In this document: piece by piece, positions 47,588-57,819 of the stretch
How positions within the stretch are numbered: the stretch's first letter is position 1
How the letters are laid out: every line of letters starts with the position of its first letter
Assembly (NCBI GenBank): GCA_963722415.1
Contig: CAVRNI010000055.1
Coordinates: forward strand, 1 to 64,000
Reading direction: 5' to 3'
Origin: JALOLG01 sp963722415
Lineage (GTDB): Bacteria; Actinomycetota; Acidimicrobiia; Acidimicrobiales; Ilumatobacteraceae
DNA: 64,000 nucleotides
Made by a program: the position numbers and the translations under genes
Notes under the pieces: model-generated
Databases searched by the model: none
What the model was told of the DNA's origin: nothing
The model's input: the letters and a program-made list of their open reading frames with translations, nothing else

Positions 47588-48991
47588 ATGGAATCGGCCG
47601 GCCTGCGCGGCGAGCATCGCCCGGTACGCGTCGAACTGGGCGGCGATCGCGTCTGGTCCCGCTCCGCCGGGCGACGTGCGGTTGCGGACACCGATCCCAG
47701 CGCCGACGAGCGCGGCGGCCTCGGGGCCGAGGTCAGCGGCGACGAGCTCGCGGAAGGTTCCCTCCCCCGCCAGGTGGCACCTGACCAGCGAGCCGACGAT
47801 GGCATGCGCCTCGCGGAACGGGGTACCGCCCCGCACCAGCCACTCGGCGACGTCGGTCGCCGCGCTCGTCTCGGCATCGGCGGCCGCCTGCATCCGTTCC
47901 GGAACGAACGTCGCGGTGGCGATCATCCCGGCCAGCGCGGTCGCCGCCAGTGTGACCTGGTCGACGGAGTCGAACAGCGGCTCCTTGTCCTCCTGGAGGT
48001 CGCGGTTGTACGCGAGCGGAAGACCCTTGAGCGTGGTGAGCAACCCGGTGAGGTTGCCGATCAGCCGTCCGGACTTGCCGCGGGCGAGCTCGGCGATGTC
48101 GGGGTTCTTCTTCTGCGGGAGCATCGACGAGCCCGTCGCGTAGGCGTCGTCGAGCCGGGCGAAGCCGAACTCCTCGGTGGTCCAGAGCACCCACTCCTCG
48201 CCCAGTCGGGACAGATGGACGCCGATCAGCGCCAGGTCGAACAGCGCCTCGGCGACGAAGTCGCGGTCACTCACCGCATCGAGCGAGTTGTCGAACGCTC
48301 TCGCGAACCCGAGCTCGGCGGCGGTCCACGCCGGATCGATCGGCAGCGACGTGCCCGCCAGTGCCCCGGCGCCGAGCGGCGACACATCGAGGCGTTCGAC
48401 GGTGGCCAGCAGCCGATCGACGTCGCGGGCCAGCGCCCAGCCGTGGGCGAGCAGCTGATGGGCGAGCAGCACGGGTTGGGCGCGCTGGAGGTGCGTGTAC
48501 CCGGGCAGGTAGACCCCGCCTGCCTCGACGGCCCGATCCAGCAACACGGCCTGCAGGTCGGCCACCGCACGGGCGACGTCGACCAGTTCGCGCTTGGTCC
48601 AGAGGCGCAGGTCGGTGGCGACCTGGTCGTTGCGGCTGCGCGCGGTGTGCAACTTGGCGCCGGCCGCACCGGCCAGCTCGGTCACCCGCCGTTCGACGGC
48701 CGTGTGGATGTCCTCGTCGTTGGGCAGGAAGGCGAAGCGATCCTCGGCGATCTCGTCGTGCACCTGATCGAGCGCGGCGAGCACCTCGTCGCACTCGACG
48801 TCGGTGATCAGTCCGGCGCGGGCGAGGCCGCGCACGTGGGCGCGCGATCCGGCGATGTCGTCGCGCCACAGCCGCCGGTCGAATGGCAGGCTGACGGTGT
48901 ACGCCATCAGCGCGGCGGCGGGCCCACCCTCGAACCGCCCGTGCCAGAGCGTCGAGCCCCCATCGCTGCCCGCACGTGTCGCCTTCAGCAC
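47579..48991 (-). CDS. argH: argininosuccinate lyase
   Basis: Last step of arginine synthesis. LWHGRFEGGP at the N-terminus, LHTARSRNDQVATDLR, the signature GSSMLPQKKNPD and YNRDLQEDKEPLFD. Starts at GTG 48991, two bases after the argR stop. About 470 residues. Ends in FHPV at a TGA inside the tandem repeat. It stands alone without argG in this cluster. Confidence 0.95.
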   Translation of the reverse strand: MLKATRAGSDGGSTLWHGRFEGGPAAALMAYTVSLPFDRRLWRDDIAGSRAHVRGLARAGLITDVECDEVLAALDQVHDEIAEDRFAFLPNDEDIHTAVERRVTELAGAAGAKLHTARSRNDQVATDLRLWTKRELVDVARAVADLQAVLLDRAVEAGGVYLPGYTHLQRAQPVLLAHQLLAHGWALARDVDRLLATVERLDVSPLGAGALAGTSLPIDPAWTAAELGFARAFDNSLDAVSDRDFVAEALFDLALIGVHLSRLGEEWVLWTTEEFGFARLDDAYATGSSMLPQKKNPDIAELARGKSGRLIGNLTGLLTTLKGLPLAYNRDLQEDKEPLFDSVDQVTLAATALAGMIATATFVPERMQAAADAETSAATDVAEWLVRGGTPFREAHAIVGSLVRCHLAGEGTFRELVAADLGPEAAALVGAGIGVRNRTSPGGAGPDAIAAQFDAYRAMLAAQAGRFHPV

Positions 48992-48992
48992 G

Positions 48993-49463
48993 TCACGCGC
49001 TGCCGATCCCGGCGAGGGTCCGCAGACGCTGGGCGAGCTCGTCGCCACCGAGCGCTTCGGCTGCGACGCACAGCACCGTGTCATCGCCCGCCACCGTACC
49101 GACGAGTCCGTCGAGCGCGCTGCGGTCGAGCGCGGACGCCACCACGTGCGCGCAACCGGGCGGTGTTCGCAACACGACGAGATTCGCGGAACACGCGACC
49201 TCGGCGACCCACTCGCCCATCACCCGTCGCAGTTGCTCGAACGGCGCCAGCCGGTCGGGAGCGAACTCCGGGACGGCGTACACGGTGGCGCCGCCCGGTA
49301 CCCGCACCTTCACCGCACCGAGATCGTCGAGATCGCGCGACACGGTCGCCTGCGTCGCCGAGATCCCTTCCGAGGCGAGCAGCTCGACGAGCTGGGGTTG
49401 GTTGATCACCTCGTGCTGGGAGATCAGCCGGGCGATCGTCTGTTGGCGCTGGACCTTGCTCAT
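48993..49463 (-). CDS. argR: arginine repressor
   Basis: Hexameric regulator that uses arginine as co-repressor and binds ARG boxes. Winged-helix N-terminus (QQTIARLISQHEVINQPQLVE, then SATQATVSRDLDDLGAVKV) and C-terminal core with the arginine-binding GTVAGDDTVLCVA. 156 residues. Its start overlaps the argF stop by ATGA. A candidate operator lies upstream of argC. Confidence 0.94.
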   Translation of the reverse strand: MSKVQRQQTIARLISQHEVINQPQLVELLASEGISATQATVSRDLDDLGAVKVRVPGGATVYAVPEFAPDRLAPFEQLRRVMGEWVAEVACSANLVVLRTPPGCAHVVASALDRSALDGLVGTVAGDDTVLCVAAEALGGDELAQRLRTLAGIGSA

Positions 49464-50386
49464 GCGCCGGCCGTGTCGATCTGCGCGGCCCCGAGCAAGA
49501 AGGCCAATGCTCCCCGGGCCGCGTGGAGGCGGTTGTGCCCCTGTTGGAACACGGCGCTCTGGGGACCGTCGATCACGCCGGCGGTCACCTCCAGGCCGCG
49601 GTACGCAGGCAGGCAGTGCATGAAGATCGCACCCGGAGCGGCCTTCGACATCGCCGTCTCGTCGACGGTGAACGACTCGAACGCCGTCATCCGCTCCTGC
49701 TTGTCGGTCTCCTGGCCCATCGACACCCAGGTGTCGGTGTGCACCGCGTCGGCTCCGTCGACCGCCTCGGCCACCCGTCGGAACTGCGCCACGGACGTGG
49801 CGCCGAGGAGCTCCAGCCGCTCGAGCTCGGCGTCGGCGGCGTCGTAGCCGGGCGGGCACGCGAAGCGCAGGTGCATCGCCATCAAGGCGCACGCCTCGCC
49901 GAGTGAACGGGCCACGTTGTTGTAGTCACCGACCCAGGCGACGGTTCGACCGGCGAGATCGCCGAGCAGCTGCTCCATGGTCAGGACGTCGGCCAGTGCC
50001 TGAAGGGGATGGGAGCGATCGGACAGCATGTTGACGACGGGGACGTCGACGGCCGCGGCGAGGCGTTCGACGACCGAGTGCTCGAAGACCCGCGCCGCGA
50101 TCAACGCGTGGTACCCCTCGAGGATGCGACCGACGTCCTCGACCGGCTCGCGCACGTCGAAACCGACCTCCTCGCCCCGCGTGTACACCGGGTGGCCGCC
50201 GAGCTGGACGACCGCGATCTCCATCGAGTGACGGGTGCGGTTGGATGGCTTCTCGAAGATCAACGCGGCACCCTGCCCGGCCAACGGGCGACCGAGCTCC
50301 TCCACGGGACGTTGCGCGAGATCGAGGATCGTCGCCAGCTCTTCACGCGAGAGATCCGTGATGTCGAGCAGGTCGCGCGCCATCAC
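49460..50386 (-). CDS. argF: ornithine carbamoyltransferase
   Basis: Makes citrulline from ornithine and carbamoyl phosphate. The phosphate-binding motif appears as FEKPSNRTRHSME, where SxRTR has Asn in the position often Thr; FMHCLPAYRG carries the ornithine-loop cysteine. 308 residues. Overlaps argD by four bases at its start and argR by four at its end. Confidence 0.94.
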   Translation of the reverse strand: MMARDLLDITDLSREELATILDLAQRPVEELGRPLAGQGAALIFEKPSNRTRHSMEIAVVQLGGHPVYTRGEEVGFDVREPVEDVGRILEGYHALIAARVFEHSVVERLAAAVDVPVVNMLSDRSHPLQALADVLTMEQLLGDLAGRTVAWVGDYNNVARSLGEACALMAMHLRFACPPGYDAADAELERLELLGATSVAQFRRVAEAVDGADAVHTDTWVSMGQETDKQERMTAFESFTVDETAMSKAAPGAIFMHCLPAYRGLEVTAGVIDGPQSAVFQQGHNRLHAARGALAFLLGAAQIDTAGA

Positions 50387-51626
50387 ACCTGATCCTGTTC
50401 GAGGACGTTGCGGAGCACGTCCGCGGCCTCGACGAGCTCCGCCTCGGTGACCGTCAGCGGCGGTGCCAGCCGGATCGTCGTCGGGTTGACGGCGTTGCAG
50501 ATGATCCCGTTCTCGAGCATCCGCGTGTAGATGGTGGGTGCTTCGATGCCTTCGTCGAGTTGGGCACCGAGCAGCAGACCGTCGCCGCGCACCGACGACA
50601 CGCCCGGAATCGTCGAGACCAGCTCACGGAGGAACGCACCGCGCTCGCGGGCCAGCGCCGGTGCGTCGATGCGCTGCATCTCGTCGATCACGGCGACGAC
50701 GGCGGCGGTCGCGATCGCGGTGCCGCTGTACGTGCTGCCGTGATCACCGGGCTGGAAGACGGCGGCGACGTCGCGGCGGGCCCAGCACGCGCCGACCGGC
50801 ATCCCGTTGCCCATCGCCTTGGCGAGCGTGACGACGTCGGGCGCGACGCCCGAGTGCTCGAAGCCGAACCACCGTCCGGTACGGCCGAAGCCGGTCTGGA
50901 TCTCGTCGATCATCATCAGCGCGCCCGTCGCGTCGCACAGCTCGCGGATCCCCTCGAGATATCCGGGCGGCGCCGGGTTGACCCCGCCCTCGCCCTGCAG
51001 CGGCTCGATGAGGACCGCCGCGACCGACGCGTCGACCGCGGCGTGCATCGCGTCGAGGTCGCCCCACGCGACGTGCTTGAAGCCCTCTGGCATCGGCTGG
51101 AACGGCTCGTGCTTGCTCGGTTGGCCGGTCGCGGCGAGCGACGCCAGCGTGCGGCCGTGGAAGCTGCCGAGCGCGCTGACCACCGTGTGTCGGCCACGAC
51201 CACCCCACTTGCGGGCCAGCTTGATGGCGCACTCGTTCGATTCGGCGCCCGAGTTGGTGAAGAAGATCTGGCCGTCGTGTCCGGAGGCTTCGCGGAGCAG
51301 GTTGTTGATCTTGATCGCGGCCGACGTCGCCACCGGGTTGGCGAAGAAGTTGCTGACGTGCAGCAGGGTCTCCGCCTGACGGGCGATCGCCGCGGCCACG
51401 ACCGGGTTGGCGTGTCCCAGGGAGACCACCGCGATGCCCGACAGGAAGTCGAGGTAGCGCTTGCCGTCGGTGTCCCAGACCTCGGTGCCCCGGCCGCGTT
51501 CGATCATCAGCTTCGGCGCGCCGAACACCGGCATGAACGGGCAGTGGTCGAGCTGGCGGGTGTCGAACGGGTGTGAGGCCGGGGCCACCGCACTCGGTGG
51601 GCGTGCTCCGTGTTGGTGGAAGTCAT
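50383..51626 (-). CDS. argD: acetylornithine aminotransferase, possible N-terminal frame break
   Basis: PLP enzyme, class III aminotransferase. LDFLSGIAVVSLGHANP, NSGAESNECAIKLARK, MIDEIQTGFGRTG and the Schiff-base lysine in VVTLAKAMGNGMP are clear. An ATG at 51626 directly after the argB stop reads MTSTNTE and, one base off near 51609, joins ARPPSAVAPASHPFD. Alternatively translation starts at GTG 51588. The body of the protein is intact either way. Confidence 0.94.
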
Positions 51627-51627
51627 C

Positions 51628-52497
51628 TCAGTCTCCTGGTGCGACCATCGTGCCGATGCCGGCGTCGGTGAAGATCTCGAGCAGCAGCACGTGGGCGATG
51701 CGCCCGTCGAGGATGTGGGCGCGCGCGACCCCGTTGCGGACCGCCCTGACGCAGCTCACCACCTTCGGGATCATGCCGCCGGCGATCGAACCGTCGGCGA
51801 CCAGCTTGTCGAGCTCGTCGGCGGTGGTCTGACGGATGATGCTCGCCTCGTCGTCGACGTCGCGCCGCAGCCCTTCGATGTCGGTGAGGTAGACGAGCTT
51901 CTCGGCACCGATGGCCTCGGCGATCGCACCGGCGACCGTGTCGGCGTTGATGTTGTAGGCCTGCCCGGTCTCGTCGGTTCCGATCGTGGCGACGACGGGG
52001 ATGAACTCGTCCTCGAGGAGACCCTCGAGGATCGCCGGGTTGATCCGCGCCACGTCACCCACGAAGCCGAGCTCCGGATCGCGCGCCTGCGCCCGGATCA
52101 GCCCCGCGTCCTCGCCGCTCACGCCGACGGCGTAGTCGCCGTGGACGTTGATCGCCGCGACGATCTGGGGGTTCACCTGTCCGATCAACACCATCCGCGC
52201 GATGTCGACGGTCTCGGCGTCGGTGACCCGCAGCCCGTCGCGGAACTCGGTCTGCTTGCCGAGCCGGCTCATCAGGTCGCTGATCTGCGGGCCACCGCCG
52301 TGCACGACGACCGGCCGCATCCCGACGAGACGCATCAGCACGACGTCCTCGGCGAACAGCGCCAGGGCGTCGTGCTCCGACGTGCCGGCGAGTGCGTTGC
52401 CGCCGTACTTCACGACGACGACCTTCCCCGCGAAGCGCCGGATGTACGGGAGCGCCTCGACGAGCGTCGCGGCCTTCTGGGCGGCGACCTCGATCAC
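51628..52497 (-). CDS. argB: acetylglutamate kinase
   Basis: Phosphorylates N-acetylglutamate; usually the arginine-inhibited step. VVVKYGGNALA, VVVHGGGPQISDLM and the substrate/ATP loop NINADTVAGAIAEAIGAEKL. 289 residues, starting at GTG 52497. A full-length N-terminal helix region (AAQKAATLVEALPYIRRF) suggests the feedback-regulated hexameric type. It follows argC across a tandem repeat, with no argJ in between. Confidence 0.95.
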   Translation of the reverse strand: MIEVAAQKAATLVEALPYIRRFAGKVVVVKYGGNALAGTSEHDALALFAEDVVLMRLVGMRPVVVHGGGPQISDLMSRLGKQTEFRDGLRVTDAETVDIARMVLIGQVNPQIVAAINVHGDYAVGVSGEDAGLIRAQARDPELGFVGDVARINPAILEGLLEDEFIPVVATIGTDETGQAYNINADTVAGAIAEAIGAEKLVYLTDIEGLRRDVDDEASIIRQTTADELDKLVADGSIAGGMIPKVVSCVRAVRNGVARAHILDGRIAHVLLLEIFTDAGIGTMVAPGD

Positions 52498-52506
52498 GGC
52501 GAACTC

Positions 52507-52558
52507 GTCATGGCATCGGGGTCATGGCATCGGGTCGTGGCATCGGGTCATGGCATCA
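52507..52558. repeat. 13-14-bp tandem repeat at the argC/argB junction
   Basis: Four near-copies of GTCATGGCATCGG(G), the third with G for A. On the minus strand every unit reads ATGCCATGACCC, repeating the argC C-terminal codons Met-Pro and the stop. The first unit contains the real argC stop; the others fill the gap to argB. Confidence 0.85.
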
Positions 52559-53570
52559 GCCCGACACTCGACAGCCCGGCGGTCTCGGCGAGGCCCAACG
52601 CCACGTTGGCCGACTGCACGGCGCCGCCCGAGGCGCCCTTGGCCAGGTTGTCGAGCGCGGCGAGCGCGATCACGTACCCGGTGCGCGCGTCGTAGCGCGC
52701 CGTCACGTGCACCGAGTTCGAGCCGAGTGTCGCCTTCGTCGACGGCGAATCCTCGGTGACGACGACGAACGGCTCGCCCGAGAAGCGCGTCCGGTACAGG
52801 TCGAGCAACGACTCCGTCGTCAGGGACTGGCCGGCGGCCGGACGGGCGTAGCACGTGGCGAGGATCCCCCGGTTCATCGGCACGAGATGGGGGGTGAACA
52901 GGATCTGGGCGCCGATCTCCTGTTCCATCTCCGGCGTGTGACGGTGCTTCAGCAACCCGTACGCCGTGAAGTTCTCGTCGACCGTCGCGAACAGGTTCTC
53001 GTGGCTGAACTTGCGGCCGGCACCGGTGACGCCGCTCGCGGCGTCGACGATCAAACCCTGCCGCTCGATCACGCCGGCTGCCACGAGCGGCTCGAGGGCC
53101 AGCGTGGCGGCCGTGACGTAGCACCCGGGCGTGGCGACGAGCCCGGCCCCCTTGAGCTCGTGGCGGTACTTCTCGGGCAGCCCGTACACCGCGTCGGCCA
53201 GCAGTTCCGGCTGGTCGTGCTCGAACCCGTAGAACGCCGGGTACTGCGTGCGGTCCTTCAAGCGGTACGCGGCCGAGAGGTCGACGACGCAGCCGACATG
53301 GCCGACCAGCTGAGGCGCCAGCGCCATGCTCGCCTCGTGCGGGAGCCCGAGGAACACCAGGTCGAGTCCGCGGGCGCGCTCGACGTCGAACGCCTCGAAG
53401 ACCAACCCGGGGTAGGCGCCGGCGAGCGACGGGTACAGCGACGACGCTGGGACGCCCGCTTGCGAGTCGCCGGTGGCGTAGACCACGTCGAAGTCGGGAT
53501 GCTGCGCGGCGAGGCGCAGCAGCTCGGCGCCGGTGTAGCCCGACGCCCCGATGATGCCGACGCTGACCAT
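52548..53570 (-). CDS. argC: N-acetyl-gamma-glutamyl-phosphate reductase
   Basis: NADPH-dependent reductase, first gene of the arginine operon. Rossmann start GIIGASGYTGAELLRL, catalytic cysteine in ATPGCYVTAATL, and conserved SGVTGAGRK and PHLVPMNRGIL. 340 residues. A candidate ArgR operator sits immediately upstream of its start (53574-53606). The opposite strand beyond carries yqgE. Confidence 0.95.
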   Translation of the reverse strand: MVSVGIIGASGYTGAELLRLAAQHPDFDVVYATGDSQAGVPASSLYPSLAGAYPGLVFEAFDVERARGLDLVFLGLPHEASMALAPQLVGHVGCVVDLSAAYRLKDRTQYPAFYGFEHDQPELLADAVYGLPEKYRHELKGAGLVATPGCYVTAATLALEPLVAAGVIERQGLIVDAASGVTGAGRKFSHENLFATVDENFTAYGLLKHRHTPEMEQEIGAQILFTPHLVPMNRGILATCYARPAAGQSLTTESLLDLYRTRFSGEPFVVVTEDSPSTKATLGSNSVHVTARYDARTGYVIALAALDNLAKGASGGAVQSANVALGLAETAGLSSVGLMP

Positions 53571-53573
53571 GCC

Positions 53574-53606
53574 GCATGACTATACAGCGTCCTGCATTGT
53601 CATGCA
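53574..53606. promoter_or_regulatory. candidate ArgR operator upstream of argC
   Basis: Inverted arms GCATGAC (53574-53580) and GTCATGC (53599-53605), with an internal palindrome TGCATTGTCATGCA (53593-53606). AT-rich dyads of about this size with TGCAT/ATGCA halves resemble ARG boxes. It ends four bases before the argC ATG. argR is in the same operon. Confidence 0.55.
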
Positions 53607-53701
53607 ACAGGCTACGGCAGCGGCCGTCAGCGACACGTCGCGCTCGACCCCGACACGGTCGACGCGAAGGGAACCTCGTTCCAACCGGGCAGACTGGAGA
53701 C

Positions 53702-54271
53702 ATGCTTCCCGGCGCGACACCGACGAAAGGGCGCCTGCTCGTCGCGACTCCGCCGCTGGAAGACCCGAACTTCGATCGCACCGTCGTCTACATGCTCGAG
53801 CATCACGACGAAGGCGCGCTCGGCGTGATCATCAACCGGCCGACGCCGGAGCAGCTCGACGAGCCGCTCGACCGCTGGGTCGACCTGCAGTCGTCACCGA
53901 ACGGGGTGTTCGCCGGCGGGCCCGTCGAACCCGACGCGCTGATCGCGCTGGCGTACACCCGCGAGCCGATCTCGGTCTCGACCGACGAGCTCTCGCCGGT
54001 CGCCGGCCGCGTCGTATCGGCCGACCTGACCGTCGACCCGGCGCTCGTCGCCGCCGATCTCGAGGCGGTACGGATCTTCCGGGGGTACGCGGGTTGGGGT
54101 CCTGGTCAACTCGAGCTCGAGATCGAGGCCGGGGCGTGGCTCGTGCTCGATCCCGATCCGGGCGACCTGTTCGGCCACGAGCCCGAGGAGCTGTGGCGCA
54201 CCGTCCTGCGCCGCCAGGGCGGGCGCCTCGCCTGGCTCGCCGGAGCCCCCGACGACCTCAGCGCCAACTAA
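53702..54271 (+). CDS. YqgE/AlgH-family protein
   Basis: Conserved protein of unresolved function (UPF0301). KGRLLVATPPLEDPNFDRTVVYML at the N-terminus, ALGVIINRPT and FAGGPVEPDALIAL are family marks, and FRGYAGWGPGQLELEIEAGAW closes it. 189 residues from ATG 53702. Confidence 0.88.
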   Translation: MLPGATPTKGRLLVATPPLEDPNFDRTVVYMLEHHDEGALGVIINRPTPEQLDEPLDRWVDLQSSPNGVFAGGPVEPDALIALAYTREPISVSTDELSPVAGRVVSADLTVDPALVAADLEAVRIFRGYAGWGPGQLELEIEAGAWLVLDPDPGDLFGHEPEELWRTVLRRQGGRLAWLAGAPDDLSAN

Positions 54272-54297
54272 CTGACCGAAACCCCCGAAACCCTCGG

Positions 54298-54344
54298 AAC
54301 TGTCTGCTTCAGATTGCCCGTGGCGTCATCTGACGCAGACAGTT
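54298..54344. terminator. two-stem terminator between convergent yqgE and pheT
   Basis: Outer stem AACTGTCTGC (54298-54307) / GCAGACAGTT (54335-54344) and inner stem TCAGAT (54309-54314) / ATCTGA (54328-54333), separated by one-base bulges. Same design as the one at 27873-27923, again between convergent genes. pheT ends 27 bp beyond. Confidence 0.7.
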
Positions 54345-54370
54345 CGTGGCTACGAGCGTGGTCCGCCATC

Positions 54371-56735
54371 TCAGCCACGCAATTCGGCGCCGAGCTTCGC
54401 CGCGGCCGCGACACAACGCTCGCGCACGGCAGCGATGTCTGCATCGGTGAGGTTGCGATCCGTCGGCTGCAGGCGCAGCCGGTAGGCGAGGCTGCGGCGG
54501 CCTTCGCCCACCCCGTCGCCGCGGTACACGTCGAACAGGTCGAGATCGACGAGCAGCGCACCCGCGCCCTGGCGGATCGCCCGGTCGAGCTTCTCCGCGG
54601 GCACGTCGTCCGGCAACGCGAACGCAAGGTCGAGGTCGCTCGACGGCATCCGGCTGGTCGCCTTCCACAACGCCGGCTTGGGCGGCTTGGTGAGGACGCG
54701 GTCGAGGTTCAACTCGAGCACCGCGACCCGCTCGGCGACGTCGAACCGTTCGAGCACGACGGGGTCGATCTCGCCGACCGCGCCGATCGGGTCGTTGCCG
54801 AGCGACAGCGTCGCCGAGCGGGTCGCGTGCAGACCGGCCGGCACGCGGCCCTGGTCGACTCGCGCGCCCACGCCGAGGGCGCTCGAGATCTCCCGCCACA
54901 CCGCCATCGCCGCGGGCGCGTCCTGACCGGCGAGCACGACGCACAACGCCTCGTACTCGTCGGGCAGCTCACCGTCGCCCGGTGGGTAGACGTGGCCGAT
55001 CTCGAACAACGCGACGCCGGGTCGGCGATGGGACTCGTTGAACGCGATCGCGTACAGCAGTCCGGGTCGCAGCGAGGTCCGCAGCACGCTCTCCTCGGCG
55101 ACGAGCGGGTTGCTGATCGTCAGCGCGGCGCTGTCGAGACCCGCCTTGGCCAGCGTGTCGGGCGCGAGGAAGGGGTTCGGCATCGCCTCGGAGATGCCGA
55201 GCCCGAGCAGCACGTCGCGGAGTTGGCGGCGCCGGTGCTGCGTCGCCGACAACCGTCCGTGCACGAGCGACTTGGGCACCGTCTTGCCGATCCGCTCGTA
55301 GCCGTAGTGACGCGCCACCTCCTCGACGACGTCGATCTCGACCTCGCTGTCGGGCCGCCAGGACGGCAGCGCGACCCGACGTGTGTCGCCATCGCCCGAC
55401 GACCGTGTACCCGATCGGATCGAGCAGAGCCGGCAGCTCGTCCGCACGCAACGCCGTGCCGAGGATCCGATTGACCTGGGCGATTCGTACATCCGCGAAC
55501 CGCTCTGGTGGCGGTAGGGCCTCGCCCCGCACGTCGACCACACCCGAGTGCACCACCAGATCGGGACAGGTCTCGTGCAGCAACTCGGCGAACCGGGCGA
55601 TCGCCCGGACGATTCCGTACGGGTCGACACCGCGCTCGAACCTGGCCGACGCCTCCGAACGAAGGCCGAGCCGGGCCGCGGTCTGCATCACACCGAGCGG
55701 TTGGAACCACGCGATCTCCAGGGCGACGGTGGTCGTCGTGTCGGTGATCTCCGTGTCGAGCCCGCCCATCACGCCCGCGACGCCGATCGGTCGGTCGTCG
55801 GCGTCGCAGATCAAGAGGTCGTCGGCGGTGAACGTCTGCACGCTTCCGTCGAGCGTCGTCATCGTCTCTCCCGCGGCTGCCATCCGGATGCGAAAACCTC
55901 GCCGCTGCGGATCCGAGCCGAGCGTCGCGAGGTCGTACGCGTGATTCGGCTGGTTGAGCTCGAGCATCACGTAGTTGCTGACATCCACGACGTTGTTGAT
56001 GGGACGCATGCCGGCCGCGCCGAGGCGTCGCTGCATCCACGTCGCCGACGGACCGACGACGACGCCCGACATCACCGTCGACGTGAAGCGCCCGCAGCGG
56101 TCGCCGGCGAGGATCTCGACCTCGGCTTGGTGCTCCTCGCCGTCGTCGGCCAGCTCCGGGGCGGGCACGCGGAGCTCGAGTCCGAGGTGGGCGGCGAGGT
56201 CGCGGGCGACGCCGACGTAGCCCCAACAGTCGGGACGGTTGCGGGTGACGTCGAGGTCGAACAGCACGTCAGGTTCGACGCCGAGAACGTCGCCGTACGG
56301 CACACCGAGCGGGCTGTCGGGCGGGAGGATCAGGATGCCGGCGTGGTCGTCACCGAGCCCGAGCTCGCGCGCCGAGCAGAGCATCCCCTCGGAGTCGATC
56401 CCGAGGATGCCGCGGCGTTCGATCGTCTGGCCGTCGGCCATCGTCGTGCCGATCACGGCCAACGGCACGACGTCGCCGGCCTGCATGTTGAACGCGCCGC
56501 ACCACACGTGACGCTCGACGCCGTCGCCGGTGTCGACGTACACCCGGTGGACGCGGGCGGCGTCGGGATGCGACTCGGTGCGGAGAACGCGCGCGGTCAC
56601 GACGCCGTCGACGGTCGCGCCGATGCGGTCGACGTCCTCGACGGCGAGCCCGAGCGACGTCATCGCCGCCCCCAGCGCGTCGACGTCGGTGCCGAAGTCG
56701 GCGTACTCGTTGAGCCAGGACAACAGGATCTTCAT
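54371..56735 (-). CDS. pheT: phenylalanyl-tRNA synthetase beta subunit, one frame break
   Basis: Starts MKILLSWLNEYADFGTDVDA at 56735. Domains in order: N-terminal tRNA-binding domain (VVTARVLRTESHPDAARVH; about 40-150), B3/B4 editing region (RPINNVVDVSNYVMLELNQP), B5, the synthetase-like core, and the FDX-ACB domain at the end (ATSRMPSSDLDLAFALPDD). The frame breaks near 55390 (from YTVVG to GDTRRVALPSW); span length leaves remainder 1, consistent with one extra base. Essential gene, so probably a sequence error. Confidence 0.93.
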
Positions 56736-56745
56736 CGCCGTGTCA

Positions 56746-57760
56746 TCAGAACTGCTCGAGGAACCGGATGTCGTTGGTGAACATCTCGCGGATGTCGCCG
56801 ACGGCGTGGCGTTCCTTGGCCATGCGGTCGATGCCGAAGCCGAACGCGAAGCCGCTCCAGATCTCCGGATCGAGGCCGCCCGCCTCCAGCACGTTGGGAT
56901 GGACCATGCCGCACCCGCCGAGCTCGAGCCACTCGCCCGTCGGGGTGTGGATGTCGAACTCGGCCGACGGTTCGGTGAACGGGAAGTAGGAGGGCCGCAG
57001 CCGCGACGTGAAGTCGCCACCGAAGAAGGCCTTCGTGAACGCCTCGATGGTGCCGGCCAGGTCGGCCATCGTGATGCCGCGGTCGACCACCAACCCCTCG
57101 ATCTGGTGGAACACCGGCATGTGCGTCGCGTCTGGCGTGTCACGACGGAACACGCGGCCCGGCGCGACGATGTAGATCGGCGGCGGCGTCGAGAGCATCG
57201 TGCGGATCTGCACCGGCGAGGTGTGGGTTCGCAACACGGTCGTTCCCGAGCGACCGTCGGGTGTGACGTGGTTGACGAAGAGCGTGTCGAACTCGCCGCG
57301 GGCCGGGTGACCTTCATCCATGTTCAGGGCCGCGAAGTTGTGCCAGTCGGTCTCGACCTCGGGCCCTTCGGCGACCTGGAAACCCAACCCGATGAACACG
57401 TCCTCGAGTCGCTCCCACGCCTGGGTCACGAGGTGCGCGTGCCCCCGGCGCGGCTTGCCCGTGTACTCGGTCAGGTCGAGACGCTCCGACTCCACTCGCG
57501 CCGCCGAGCGCGGTGTTGGCGAGCTCGGTCCGGCGCGTCTCGATCGCGCTCTCGACCGCCCCGAGCGCCTCGTTCACGGCCTGGCCGGCGACGCGCTTGT
57601 CGTCGACGGTCGCCAGGGACCCGAGCCTGGTCTTCAACTGCGCCAGTTCGCCGCGCTTACCGAGCAGGCTGGACCCGAGCACCGTGATCGCGTCGAGGTC
57701 GCCAGCAGCCGCGACCTGGGCGAGGGCGGCCTCGCGCGCGGCACGGATGTCGTCGATCAC
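56746..57760 (-). CDS. pheS: phenylalanyl-tRNA synthetase alpha subunit, one frame break
   Basis: The N-terminal coiled coil (MIDDIRAAREAALAQVAAAG ... ELANTAL) is readable from 57760. One base off near 57505 the catalytic domain follows: VESERLDLTEYTGKPRRGHAH, motif 2 VFRRDTPDATHMPVFHQIEG and motif 3 WSGFAFGFGIDRMAKERH. Span length leaves remainder 1. Ten bases separate it from pheT. Confidence 0.93.
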
Positions 57761-57819
57761 TGGCGAAGGTTACGCGGACGATGTGATCGGGGCCAACGCA
57801 GTTCTCGACGCCGACGGCA

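Noticed and set aside
47533..52558. Tandem repeats as CRISPR arrays
   Set aside because: Units are contiguous with no spacers and are only 13-15 bp; there are no cas genes.
54371..57760. pheS and pheT (and tyrS at 44504) as pseudogenes
   Set aside because: These are single-copy essential functions in bacteria, each broken by one base only and otherwise full length; sequence error is far likelier.
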